Below, in pieces: positions 30,580 to 40,197 of a DNA stretch of 64,000 bases. The DNA comes from CAVZVZ01 sp963778895. GTDB lineage: Bacteria > Actinomycetota > Acidimicrobiia > Acidimicrobiales > Acidimicrobilacustridaceae. Location of the stretch: assembly GCA_963778895.1 (NCBI GenBank), contig CAVZVZ010000005.1, forward strand, positions 124,001-188,000, given 5' to 3'. The notes beneath the pieces are model-generated. The model had not been told where the DNA came from. It worked only from the letters and a program-made list of their open reading frames with translations, and ran no database searches. The stretch's first letter is position 1, and each line of letters opens with the position of its first letter. The position numbers and the translations under genes were made by a program.

Positions 30580-33500
30580 CTACGCAGTTCTCGACCCCGA
30601 GCGGGCGATCACGTCCTGGTTGTTCCCGAGGTACGAAGCCACGACATCGGGATGCGCGAGCACCTCGGCCGGGACCCCCTCGGCGATGACTCGCCCCTGA
30701 TCGAGTGCGATCATGCGGTCGGCTACTGATGTCACGAGCGGCATGTCGTGCTCGATCACGAGCAAGCTGGCGCCGAGCGTCTCACGGATTCGCAACAAAA
30801 GGGGCGCGAGGGCTTCGGCCTCACGCTGGGCGATGCCGCTCGAGGGCTCGTCGAGCAGCACCACTGAAGGACCGTGCGCGACCACGCACGCTAGATCGAC
30901 CACGCGGCGTGACCCTGTCGAGAGCTCTCGTACGAACTTCGAGCGGAAGGCACCCAGACCGAGCAGCTCGATGAGCTCGTCGACCCGTGCCTGCACCGCC
31001 GCCTCGCTGTCCTGGAACATCGGGAGACGTAGCGCGGCGTTGAACGGATCTCGTACGTCGACGAAGCGTTCCAGCGCCGTGGCGATGGTCTCCTCGACCG
31101 TCATGGCCGGGAACAACCGGGCGTCCTGGAAGGAGCGACCGATCCCGCGCCGCGCCCGCGCGTCGGCCGAGAGGTTGGTGACGTCCTCGCCGCCGAGCAC
31201 CACCTGGCCCGATGACGGGCGGGTGTAGCCCGCGATCAAGTCGAACAGGGTGGTCTTGCCCGCGCCGTTCGGACCGATGATCCCGATGATCTCGCCCCCG
31301 GGCACGGCCAGCGACACCGAGTCCACGGCACGGATGCCACCGAAGCGCACGGCGAGGTCTTGTGCGTCGAGGAAGATCGGCTTTTCCGCCGGCTCCTCAC
31401 CGTTCCCGCCCTTGGACGATGCGACGGCGCGCCCGCGCGGCCGACGCAACCGCAGCCGACTCCGGCGTGTCGCCGTTGGGTGAATCACCGTTGCCCGACG
31501 CGCCGTTTCCGGACCCGTTCCCTTCGGCGGCGACGGCCATCCCCTGAGCGGCTCCCTCGAGGAACACCGACCGGAGAACATCGGGACGTTGCAGGAGCTC
31601 GCTCGTCGGGTCCGTGGAATCGGATCTCGCCCTTCTCCATGAAGTACGCCGTCTGAGCCACGGTCAGCGCGACGTTGACGGACTGTTCGACGAGGATCAC
31701 GGTCGTTCCCGAGTCGCGCATGGCCTCGAACGATCGGCAGGATCTGCTCGATGATCACCGGCGCCAGGCCGAGCGACAGCTCGTCGATCATGATCAGCTG
31801 AGGTCGCGACAGGAACGCCATGCCGAGCGCGAGCATCTGCTGTTGTCCGCCCGACAGGTTCGCGGCCGGATCGGACATCCGTTGACGGAGGACGGGGAAC
31901 ATGTCGAGCACTTCATCGGTGCGCGCTCGCAGCTCCTTGGGGTGTCGGCGCTCCAACCAACCCGCGACCTTCAGGTTCTCCGCCACGGTGAGGCTCGGGA
32001 ACACACCCTGTCCTCCCGGCACCATCGTGATGCCGTGGCCGGTCACTTCGTTCGGAGGTGCGTGGGTTATGTCGCGTCCGTCGAAGATGACCGCACCCTT
32101 GTCGGCCTGCTGCACACCGCAGATGGCCTTGAGCAAGGTCGATTTGCCGGCTCCATTCGTGCCGAGCAGGGCGACGATCTCGCCCTTGGTCGATCTCGAA
32201 GTCGACGTTGAAGAGGACCTGGACGCCGTCGTAGCTGATGTCGAGACCGCGCACGAGGAGCAGCTTCACCTTGCCCTGGCGGCGGTCGTAGGCCACCTCC
32301 GAGCGCGCCGCGGCCGTGGTCCACACCTGTTTGATGTCGCGACCGATGACGTTGCCGGCGCTGGCGATGATCAGCCCGCCGATGAGGAAGATCGGCGTCA
32401 TGAGCGCCATGCCCCAGCTGATGCCGAACCTGTCACCGAGCCAACCGACGAGCGGCACGAAGACGACCACACCGGGCAGCACCCAGAGCGAACCCATCGA
32501 GAAACCGAGCGACCGGGCTCGCGGCGGAATCGCCAGCGACAACGAGGCCAGCACCCCGGGCCCGACGATCCCCAGCGTCATGGAGATGCCGATGTTCGCC
32601 GCGATCGCCACCGGCACGTTGGGCGCGAACGCGAAGACCGCCGCCAGCGAGGCGGTGACGAAGGAGGTGATCGAGATGAAGCGCAGGACGAGTCCGGGAT
32701 CCTTGACGATCAGGCGAGTACCGAGGCGAGCGCCGTAGTACAGGCCGACCAGGGCGAAAGGTTCAGCCGCGGCGGCCGCAAAACCTCGACCGCGTTCGTC
32801 GAGACCGAGGGAGTTGTACTTGAGCGACGCGAGCGACACGAACCCGATGAGCGCCGCGGCGAGGAACGGCAGCGCGTAGAAGATGCGCCGCAGGCTCTCG
32901 ATCTTGTTGACCATGCGCCAGCCTTCGGCGAACGACGGTGGAGCTTCCTCGGTGGCGATGGCGTCGGCGGAAGCCCCCATCGCTTCGCGCTCGTGGGCGC
33001 CGCGAACCGGCTCCTTCAGCCGCAGCCCGAGGACGACGAGGATCAACGTGGGTATCGCGAAGATGAAGAAGGGCACGCGCCACGACGTGTAGTAGGCGAT
33101 GACACCAGCCGAGAGTGGGCCGATGAACGCGCCGACCGCGTTCGCCCCACGGTGGAAGGAGAAGACTCGCGGACGCAGGCCCGGCGGGTAGTAGTCGGCG
33201 AGCAGCGAGTTGTGGGTCGGATCGACCACGGCCTTGCCGAGGCCTGATCCGATCCGCATGACGTAGAGCATCCAGACGAAGATCGCGAGGCCCGTCCCGG
33301 CCGAGAAGACCGACCATATGACGGCGCCGATCAGCGCGAGCCGCACCCGGTTCGACCGGTCGGCATAGTGGGCGATCGGGATCTGGAGGATGAGGGCCAC
33401 GCCGGTGGTGACCGCGACCACGGTCAGGATCCCGGTGAGGTCGAGGCCGAAGGCCGCTTGGATGTTCGGGAGCAGGATGCCGAATCCCGTGCGGTCGAGC

Positions 33501-33652
33501 TCGTCGACCGCGTTCAAACCGAACAGGATCAGGAGCGGGTAGACCGGGAAGTCGCCGGTCAAGTCGTTCATGTACTTGACGGGGTGGCGCACGCCGCTGA
33601 CGAAGCGGGAGAAGAGCGAGCCTTCGAGGGCCGGCGGGGTTCCGATGAACAT
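30580..33652 (-). CDS. MFS transporter domain fused to LivF-like and LivG-like ABC ATPases, frameshifted
   Basis: About 1,020 codons. Residues 1-445 form an MFS-type bundle with motif A HYADRSNRVRLALIG. With no stop, the same frame continues DRRQGKVKLLLVRGLDISYD into a LivF-like ATPase. One surplus G near 32190 breaks that ATPase; its repair gives EIVALLGTNGAGKSTLLKAI, then the signature NLSGGQQQ and IMIDELSLGLAP. Further breaks lie near 31735 and 31605. A Gly/Asn/Ser/Glu-rich linker (about 31395-31530, one more break) leads to a LivG-like ATPase: IIGIIGPNGAGKTTLFDLI, ELSTGSRR, VVLLDEPSSGIA. The MFS-LivF join is read directly. The LivG join is likely, but a separate gene from a TTG at about 31458 is possible. 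The ATG overlaps the permease stop by one base. Confidence 0.78.
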
Positions 33653-35844
33653 CAGCCCGCCGTGCCTGAGGTCGTGGCCAATTCTTCGTCGGCCCGCTCC
33701 ACGCCTTCTTCGGCATGTTCCACCGCGTGGTCATCCACCCGGATGTCCGCGATGAGGCTCGGTACGACGAGGTCATGGCGTTTGGCCACCCAGCGCAACC
33801 AGCGATCACGCAGCCGGTAGAACAGGCCGCTCAGACCGCCGGGTAGGACGAGCAACACCACCAGCACGCCGATGGCCGAGGGCAACAGGTAGAGCAGAGG
33901 TGGGAACGCCGGATTCTGCAGCCACCACTTCCCGCCCCAGAGGTAGAGCGCGCCGAACACCGCGCCGGCCATGGAACCCAAGCCGCCGACCACCGCGGAG
34001 GTGAAGACATTGAAGCTCTCGGCCGGACTGAACAGCGCGTCGCTGTACTGCTGTTGAAATTGCACGAGCAGACAACCCGCCATGGCGGCGAAGAACCCAG
34101 AGATGGCGAACGCGGTGAGCTTGGCGCGCGTGACGCTGATGCCGAACGACATCGCACCGCGTTCGTTCTCACGTTGAGCCAGCAGCACCCGTCCGGTACG
34201 GCTGTGACGAATACCGCGGAGGACGAGCAGGGTTATCGCCAGTGCGCCCAGACACACCCAGTACATGGCACGGTCGTTGCCATCGAGCTTGACGACACCG
34301 AACATCTTCGAGCGATCGAACCGGTCGCGTGGGATCCAGGAGAAGTGCTTCGAGTTGAGGAAGTAGTAGGACACGGCGAGCGCGAAGGCGAGGGTGCTCA
34401 CCGCCAGGAACAGCCCGCGCAACCGGAGCGCAGGGATGCCGACGACCATGGCCACGATCGCGCCACAGGTGCCGCACAACGGCAGAGCGAGGGCGAGATC
34501 GAGGTGCCATTCGACCGCAGCGAGCGCCCCGATCGCGCCGCCGACCGCCGCGAAGGCCATCTGTCCGAGCGAGACCTGACCCGCCCAACCGGTGAGTACG
34601 ACGATCGACAAGACGATGATCGAGAAGACGGCGACCGCGCCGGCCTTGCGAATGTCGCTCTGATGGCTACTGAAATAGGGCAGGAACGGGAGCGCGATGA
34701 GCAGTGCCGCGATGATCGCGCCACTCCCCCAGACGACGGCGCGCACCTCTGGCAAGCGCTTCAGCTCGTACGGGATGGAACGCACCTCGTCGGCGGCCTG
34801 CCAGCTCGACGTCCCGTCCGAGTCGACTCGTCCGGTGCTCTTGCGCCGGACGAACAGCGCGACCAGGACCACACCCGCCACTACGGGATAGACCAGCTCG
34901 GGACTGCGCGGGTTGTTCCACACCACGGCCTGCTCGAGCACACCGAGCGCGACGGCTGACAGCGCGATGGCCGGAAGGTTGGTGAGCCGGCCGAGCATCA
35001 GCGCGGCCAGCGCGAACAACAGTGCACTGAAGCTGAGCAGATTGAGCACCGGGAGGCCGACGATGCCGGCGCGGAGAAACAGCCCGACGAACGAGAGCAG
35101 GGCCGCCAACGCCCACACGAGGGTCTGAAGGGCCTTGACGGGGATGCCCAGCAGGCTGGCGCGGTCTCCCCGTTCCGCGCTGGCCCGGACCGCCATGCCA
35201 ATGGACGTGTAGCGAAGGAACAGCGCGACGCCGACCAACGCGAGGGGCGCCACGATCAACGCCAAGAGGCTCTCGGCATGGAAGATGATCGGGCTGAGCG
35301 TGAAGTCGAAGGTGAACGGCGCGTGGATCTGGAGACTCGTCGGCGGCTTGTCCCAGATGCTCGGTATGAGCAGTCCGCAGACCGCGAGGAGTTGGGACAG
35401 CCCGATGGTCGCGACGGTCAGGATCAGACGGGACGAGCGGAAGAACCGCCGGATGATCAGGAACTCGACGAGCCCGCCGAGCACGATGGCACCGGCGACA
35501 CCGGTCAGCAGACCGATGAAGTAGGGCACGCCGCTGTACACGATCAGGTTGACAGCCAGGACCGTGGGCACGCTCCCCAAGTCGGCCTGCGCGAAGTTCA
35601 GGATGCGATTGGAGCGATAGACGAGCGCCATGCCGACGGCGACGAGCGCGTTCAGCAGCCCGAGGATGATGCCGTACATGTAGATGCCCCACAGGGCCCC
35701 CGACGAGCCGTTCTGACTCTTGAGCGGGAAGAAGACGAGTTGCAGGACCAGGATCGCCAGCGCGGGACCCGCCACTGCGAGAAAGCGCCGCAGCCAGGGA
35801 GCCCGCTCGGCGACGCGGTCCCACCGATCCCAGAACTCACGCAT
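33652..35844 (-). CDS. Fused LivH-LivM ABC permease
   Basis: An intact 730-residue membrane protein that joins both Liv-type permease subunits. The LivH half (residues about 40-335) has LNALVAVGMALVYRSNRILNF, the usual LivH entry, and TSIGMAVRASAERGDRASLLG, the ATPase-coupling loop. After a charged linker (RRKSTGRVDSDGTSS), the LivM half has VVLTGWAGQVSLGQMAFAAV, SRTGRVLLAQRENERGAMSF and FTSAVVGGLGSMAGAVFGAL. A roughly 50-residue acidic C-terminal tail follows. It overlaps the tetR stop by eight bases upstream and the MFS-ATPase start by one base downstream. It probably forms the channel of the import complex encoded by the operon. Confidence 0.92.
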   Translation of the reverse strand: MREFWDRWDRVAERAPWLRRFLAVAGPALAILVLQLVFFPLKSQNGSSGALWGIYMYGIILGLLNALVAVGMALVYRSNRILNFAQADLGSVPTVLAVNLIVYSGVPYFIGLLTGVAGAIVLGGLVEFLIIRRFFRSSRLILTVATIGLSQLLAVCGLLIPSIWDKPPTSLQIHAPFTFDFTLSPIIFHAESLLALIVAPLALVGVALFLRYTSIGMAVRASAERGDRASLLGIPVKALQTLVWALAALLSFVGLFLRAGIVGLPVLNLLSFSALLFALAALMLGRLTNLPAIALSAVALGVLEQAVVWNNPRSPELVYPVVAGVVLVALFVRRKSTGRVDSDGTSSWQAADEVRSIPYELKRLPEVRAVVWGSGAIIAALLIALPFLPYFSSHQSDIRKAGAVAVFSIIVLSIVVLTGWAGQVSLGQMAFAAVGGAIGALAAVEWHLDLALALPLCGTCGAIVAMVVGIPALRLRGLFLAVSTLAFALAVSYYFLNSKHFSWIPRDRFDRSKMFGVVKLDGNDRAMYWVCLGALAITLLVLRGIRHSRTGRVLLAQRENERGAMSFGISVTRAKLTAFAISGFFAAMAGCLLVQFQQQYSDALFSPAESFNVFTSAVVGGLGSMAGAVFGALYLWGGKWWLQNPAFPPLLYLLPSAIGVLVVLLVLPGGLSGLFYRLRDRWLRWVAKRHDLVVPSLIADIRVDDHAVEHAEEGVERADEELATTSGTAG

Positions 35845-36517
35845 CGGCGCGGCCCGTTGTGGTCAAAAGACCGTGCAGGACGAGCTCGACGACCGAGTCG
35901 GCATGGGCCTCGACCTCTCGAGGGTCGTGCACGTCGAGGCCGTACATCTGTTGGACGGTCTCCTTGATCACGAAGAAGTAGGCGGCGGCCGCGGCGGCCG
36001 CGATCACCACGTGCTCGACAGGCAGCGGCTTGGCCCACCCTTCTCTCGCGCCCTCACGCAAGAGCTCGCCGGCGTCGAGGTACGGCACGTCGACCTTCTT
36101 CTCGAACAGGTACTGCAGTCGTTCGCCGCCGAGGGCGCCCTCGTAGGCGACGATGCGGCCGAACTCGGGGCAGGCGGCGTTGAATCTGACCATGGCCCGA
36201 AGGATCAGTTCGAGTTGCTCGGGACCAGGACGGCCCTCGATCTCGCACCGGAGGGCCTCGACGCCGTGACTGACGAGCCCGAGCACGTTGTCGACGGCGG
36301 CTCGCCAGAGCGCGTCCTTGGAGGAGAAGTGGTAGTGGACCAGCGGCTGGGTCACTCCCGCCCGCCGCGCGATGTGGGCCATGGAGGTGCCTTCGAAGCC
36401 GTTCGCCGCGAACTCTTCGAGCGCGACCTGCAGGATGCGCTCGCGTCCGGTGCCGGCCGCGGGCTCGGACGAACCGTTACCCGCGACCGTCGCGGTGTCG
36501 CGCGACGGCTCGACCAT
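35837..36517 (-). CDS. TetR-family transcriptional regulator
   Basis: Probable local repressor of the transport operon it heads. 226 residues. After a disordered 24-residue lead, the HTH is TGRERILQVALEEFAANGFE, TSMAHIARRAGVTQPLVHYH and FSSKDALWRAAVDN, a textbook TetR DNA-binding domain. The C-terminal ligand domain has the repeated alanine helix VIAAAAAAAYFFVIKE and no recognised ligand motif. Its stop overlaps the LivHM start, so it is the first gene of the operon. The intergenic region before it contains a strong inverted repeat that could be its operator. Confidence 0.9.
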   Translation of the reverse strand: MVEPSRDTATVAGNGSSEPAAGTGRERILQVALEEFAANGFEGTSMAHIARRAGVTQPLVHYHFSSKDALWRAAVDNVLGLVSHGVEALRCEIEGRPGPEQLELILRAMVRFNAACPEFGRIVAYEGALGGERLQYLFEKKVDVPYLDAGELLREGAREGWAKPLPVEHVVIAAAAAAAYFFVIKETVQQMYGLDVHDPREVEAHADSVVELVLHGLLTTTGRADA

Positions 36518-36766
36518 GCGCCTCTCCTCGGTCCCCCCGGTCGACGTGCGCCGCTCGTCTCCGTTCCCGGAGATCTGACCCCATTCCCCTGCGTGAGCGG
36601 TCGTTGCACGCCGAGTGAAACTATGTCGAGGTATTTATATGTGACTAAGTGCGGTTGTGCAAGGAGTCACACCTGCCCAACAGCCCGAACCTGTACGCAG
36701 ATCGGGGCCCATGACCCCCATTCTGCGTACAAGTTCGCCGGGGTGCCGTCGTCTAGGTTGCGCGGC
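36518..36766. promoter_or_regulatory. Divergent region between tetR and the F420 oxidoreductase, with AT-rich segment
   Basis: This region should hold the tetR promoter and that of the divergent oxidoreductase. A locally AT-rich stretch (GTATTTATATGTGACTAAG, about 36629-36647) stands out from the GC-rich surroundings and is a likely promoter core. The inverted repeat at 36692-36731 is listed separately. No small gene is seen. Confidence 0.4.
36692..36731. repeat. 10-base perfect inverted repeat, candidate operator
   Basis: TGTACGCAGA at 36692-36701 and TCTGCGTACA at 36722-36731 are exact inverse copies 20 bases apart. Inside them GGGG (36704-36707) and CCCC (36715-36718) add an inner stem. 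It lies 36 bases before the F420-oxidoreductase start and between divergent genes. There is no T run, so an operator for the neighbouring TetR protein is more likely than a terminator. Confidence 0.6.
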
Positions 36767-37785
36767 ATGAAGGTCGACGGAGGACTCGGAATCTCATCGA
36801 ACCTCGATGGGGTCGTGCAATCGGTGAAGGACGCGGAGCAGGCCGGCTACGACGGGTTCTGGACGCGCGGAGACGAACCACGATCCGTTCTTCCCGCTCG
36901 TGATCGCGGCCGAGCACAGCTCGTCGATCGAACTGGGTACGGGCATCGCCGTCGCGTTCGCCGCGCAACCCGATGACCTTGGCCCAGATCGGCAACGACC
37001 TGCAGCTGATGTCGCAGGGTCGTTTCCTGCTCGGGCTCGGCTCACAGATCAAGCCGCACATCACCAAGCGCTTCAGCATGCCGTGGTCGAGTCCTGCGGC
37101 GCGAATGCGCGAGTTCGTCCTGGCAATGCGCGCGATCTGGGATACGTGGGCCAACGGCACGAAGCTCGACTTCCGGGGCGACTTCTACACGCACACGTTG
37201 ATGACTCCGTTCTTCGACCCGGGCCCGAATCCGTACGGCAATCCGAAGGTGTTCCTCGCAGCCGTGGGCGAGAAGATGACCGAGGTCGTGGGCGAGACGT
37301 GCGACGGCATGTTGTGTCATGGCTTCACCACCGAGCGCTACATGCGCGAGGTCACCGTGCCGGCTCTCGATCGCGGGTTGCAGAAGGCCGGCAAGACTCG
37401 CGCCGACCTCGAGTTGTCTCTCCCCTCGTTCGTGGTCACTGGCACCAACGAAGAGGAGATGGCCGCGTCAGCCAAGGGTGTGCGTCAACAGATCGCGTTC
37501 TACGGATCGACGCCCGCGTACAAACCGGTGCTCGAGCTCCACGGCTGGGGTGGGTTGCAGGACGAGCTCAACACGCTGTCGAAGCAAGGCGAGTGGGTGC
37601 AGATGGGCGACCTGATCACCGACGACATCCTGCATACGTTCGCGGTCGTCGGTGAGCCCGGTCAGCTGGCTCCTGAGTTGCTGCGGCGGTACGGCGATCT
37701 CGTCGAGCGCATCAGCTTCTACGCGCCGTACAAGACCGAGCCCGACACCTGGCTACCGGTGATCGACGCCCTCAAGAAGGGTTAG
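36767..37785 (+). CDS. F420-dependent luciferase-like oxidoreductase (MSMEG_2256-like), frameshifted
   Basis: TIM-barrel LLM-class enzyme expected to use F420 for a redox step on an unknown substrate. It begins MKVDGGLGISSNLDGVVQSV, as in the MSMEG_2256-type F420 family. After a break near 36865 comes PLVIAAEHSSSIELGTGIAV, and after another near 36970 the rest reads MTLAQIGNDLQLMSQGRFLL, GLGSQIKPHITKRFSMPW and FRGDFYTHTLMTPFFDPGP. About 339 residues in total. It is divergent from the TetR/transport operon, so the transported compound and the enzyme substrate may be related; that is inference. Its end overlaps the convergent HAD gene by 14 bases. Confidence 0.85.
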
Positions 37786-38431
37786 CCGGCAGCAGGATCT
37801 CGCGGAGGGCGGCTACGTCGTCAACGATCCTGTCAGCGCCGGCCACTTCGAGCTCACCACGCGAGCCGTAGCCCCACAGCACGCCGATCGACCGAACGCC
37901 GTTGGCTTTCGCGCCGAGGATGTCGAACTCCCGGTCGCCGACCATGACCGCGTCCGCAGCAGGAACGTGTAGCTCCCGCAGCGCTTGTTCGACGAGCGCG
38001 ACCTTCTCCGACGGCGAGGCGCCGAGCGAGCCCGCCACCACAGCGCCGAACTCGATCTTCATTTCGAGATGATCGATGATCAGCTCGACGAACGGCAGAG
38101 ACTTCGACGTGACCAACGCGAGCGTGGCACCGTCGGCGAGTAGGTCGTCGAGCAGTTCGATGATGCCGTCGTATGGCCGGTACTCGAGCACGCCCTTCGA
38201 GCCGAGGTAGTCCCGAAAGGCCGCGACGGCGACGCTGAGCGACGGTTCGGACAGGCCGAGGTAGGTGCTGAACCCGTATTGGATCGGAGGGCCGATCAGC
38301 GGCTCGAGGGACGTCTTGTCGTCGACGGTCACGCCGACGGCGGCAAGCCCGTGCACGAACGAGTCGAGCAGCCCGTCGCGAGGGTCGACGAGGGTGCCGT
38401 CGAAGTCGAGCAAGACCGGTCGCGAACCCAC
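37772..38431 (-). CDS. HAD-superfamily phosphatase (phosphoglycolate-phosphatase-like)
   Basis: An intact 219-residue HAD hydrolase. Motif I is LLDFDGTLVDPRDG, with the nucleophile Asp and general-acid Asp; motif II is LALVTSKS; the motif III lysine lies in SPSEKVALVEQAL; motif IV is AVMVGDREFDILGAKANG. The four-helix C1 cap places it with PGP/beta-phosphoglucomutase-type enzymes that dephosphorylate small metabolites. The actual substrate cannot be read. It lies downstream of the acyl-AMP ligase gene on the same strand, with 19 bases between them, so the two may be co-transcribed. Confidence 0.88.
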   Translation of the reverse strand: MGSRPVLLDFDGTLVDPRDGLLDSFVHGLAAVGVTVDDKTSLEPLIGPPIQYGFSTYLGLSEPSLSVAVAAFRDYLGSKGVLEYRPYDGIIELLDDLLADGATLALVTSKSLPFVELIIDHLEMKIEFGAVVAGSLGASPSEKVALVEQALRELHVPAADAVMVGDREFDILGAKANGVRSIGVLWGYGSRGELEVAGADRIVDDVAALREILLPANPS

Positions 38432-38450
38432 GGCCCGCGACGCTACGCGG

Positions 38451-40101
38451 TCAAGCGGGCTGCAACGCGTCTTCGAGATAGCGCGCCCGACACAAGCTGC
38501 GTTGGGGCTTCCCGCTCGAAGTTTTGGGCAAGGTACCCGCGCTCACGAGCACGATGTCGTGGGGTGGTGCACCCGCAGCCTCGGTGGCCCGATGGTGAAC
38601 CTGCCGGCGGATCTCGTCGTGGTCGTCGCTCTTGGTCTCGGCCACCACGACGAGATGTTCCTTGCCCCGTGGGCTGTCGACACTGAACGCGATGACGTTG
38701 CCGGCCCGTACCCCTCCCACCTCGGCGACGGCACGCTCAACGTCTTCGGGGAACACGTTGCGGCCGCCGAGGATGATGACGTCCTTGATGCGTCCGCACA
38801 GGACGAGCTCGCCGTTGAGGAGATACGCGAGATCGCCCGTGCGGAGCCAGTCGTCATGAAACGCGGCCGCGGTGGCTTCCGGATTCTCGTAGTAGCCAGG
38901 CGTGACCGAAGTGCCCGCGTATCTCGAGCTCGCCGACCTCACGCTCTCGAAGTCTCTTGCCCGTGGCCGGGTCGACGACCCGCATGTGGAGGCCGGGGAC
39001 CGGCCGACCCAGTAAGGCGAAGGCACGTGCGTTCGGCGCTGACGGGTCGGCCGGAGCCGCGTAGCGCTCGGACTCGAGCACCTTCCGATCGACCGAGTCG
39101 GTCCGCAGACCGGTGAGAGGGACGGGGAACGCACCGGCGATCGAGACCTCGGCCATGCCGAAGGCCGGGAACACTGCTTCCGGGCGCATACCGAAGCGGG
39201 CGGCCTCGGTGATGAAGGCGTCCACGGTGTCGGGGTCGACGGGTTCGGCGCCGTTGAGCGCGATGCGCAGGGGCGAGAGGTCGAGGTCGACCATGCGCCG
39301 CAGGGAGCGTGCCGCGAGCACCCACGAGAAGTTGGGGCCGGCGGTGACCGTGCCGCGGTAGTCGGAGAGCCACTGCATCCAGCGGGCTGGTGAGCCGAGG
39401 AAGTCTTGCGGCGCGCCTAACACGAGCCCGCGGCCCGTTGTCATGGGCACGGTGAGCATGCCCACGAGACCCATGTCGTGGTAGAGCGGGAGCCAGGACA
39501 CGAAGATGTCGTCCGCTTGCAGCCGCCCGGCCACGACGATGGCGTCGAGGTTGGCGCAAAGGACTCGCTCCGGGAGCATCACGCCCTTGGGTTCGGACGT
39601 GGAGCCACTGGTGAACTGGAGGATCGCCAACCGGTCGAGATCCTCTGGCGGGCGCGTGTAGCCGGCGGAACCGCGAAGCTCCGCGACGCGGGCCAGGTCG
39701 TCGAGCCGCAGCATCGGCGGGTCACCCGCTTCCGGTTCGACGAAGGCGGCCAGCTCGGGATCGATCAGGAGCAGGGTGGTGTCGGCCTTGAGCAAGCGGG
39801 CACGCGTCTGCCGGACGAACTCCTCGATCGACGAGAGCCGCATCGGCAGCGGGAGCACCACGAGCGTGGCGCCGGCGAGCCAGGTTGCTTGGATGGCGGT
39901 GACGAGCGGGCGCGTCGTCGGCCCGAGGATCGCAACGTGCGAGTCCGGGCCCACGCCGAGGGCTTGGAACTCGGCGGCCATGGCGCGGGCCTCGTGGTGC
40001 AGTTGGCTCCACGGGATGTCCACGACGGTGTCGGTTGACGCGAGGTGCAGCGTGCCCTGCGCGTCGGTGGCCTGCTCGATGCGGTCGACAAGGCTCAGCA
40101 T
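38451..40101 (-). CDS. Fatty acyl-AMP ligase (FAAL-like), frameshifted
   Basis: Adenylates a fatty acid; FAAL enzymes pass acyl-AMP to carrier proteins, while related FACL enzymes make acyl-CoA. About 550 codons. A3-type loop LQFTSGSTSEPKGVMLP; the FAAL/FACL-distinctive SWLPLYHDMGLVGML; VFPAFGMAEVSIAGAFPVPL. After a frame break near 38905, VTPGYYENPEATAAAFHDDW, LRTGDLAYLLNGELVLCGRI and the C-terminal lysine region TLPKTSSGKPQRS follow. No carrier protein or polyketide synthase is nearby, so a stand-alone role in lipid metabolism is likely. Whether it is strictly FAAL depends on the insertion segment, which I cannot judge with certainty. Confidence 0.85.
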
Positions 40102-40197
40102 GGTGAGTTCGACTCCGGATCCGCGAACGGGGTTACCGCAAGATCTACGGTTTGTAGCCGGTTACCGGATGCACCAAGGGGATGGTTGTCCCCGCGG

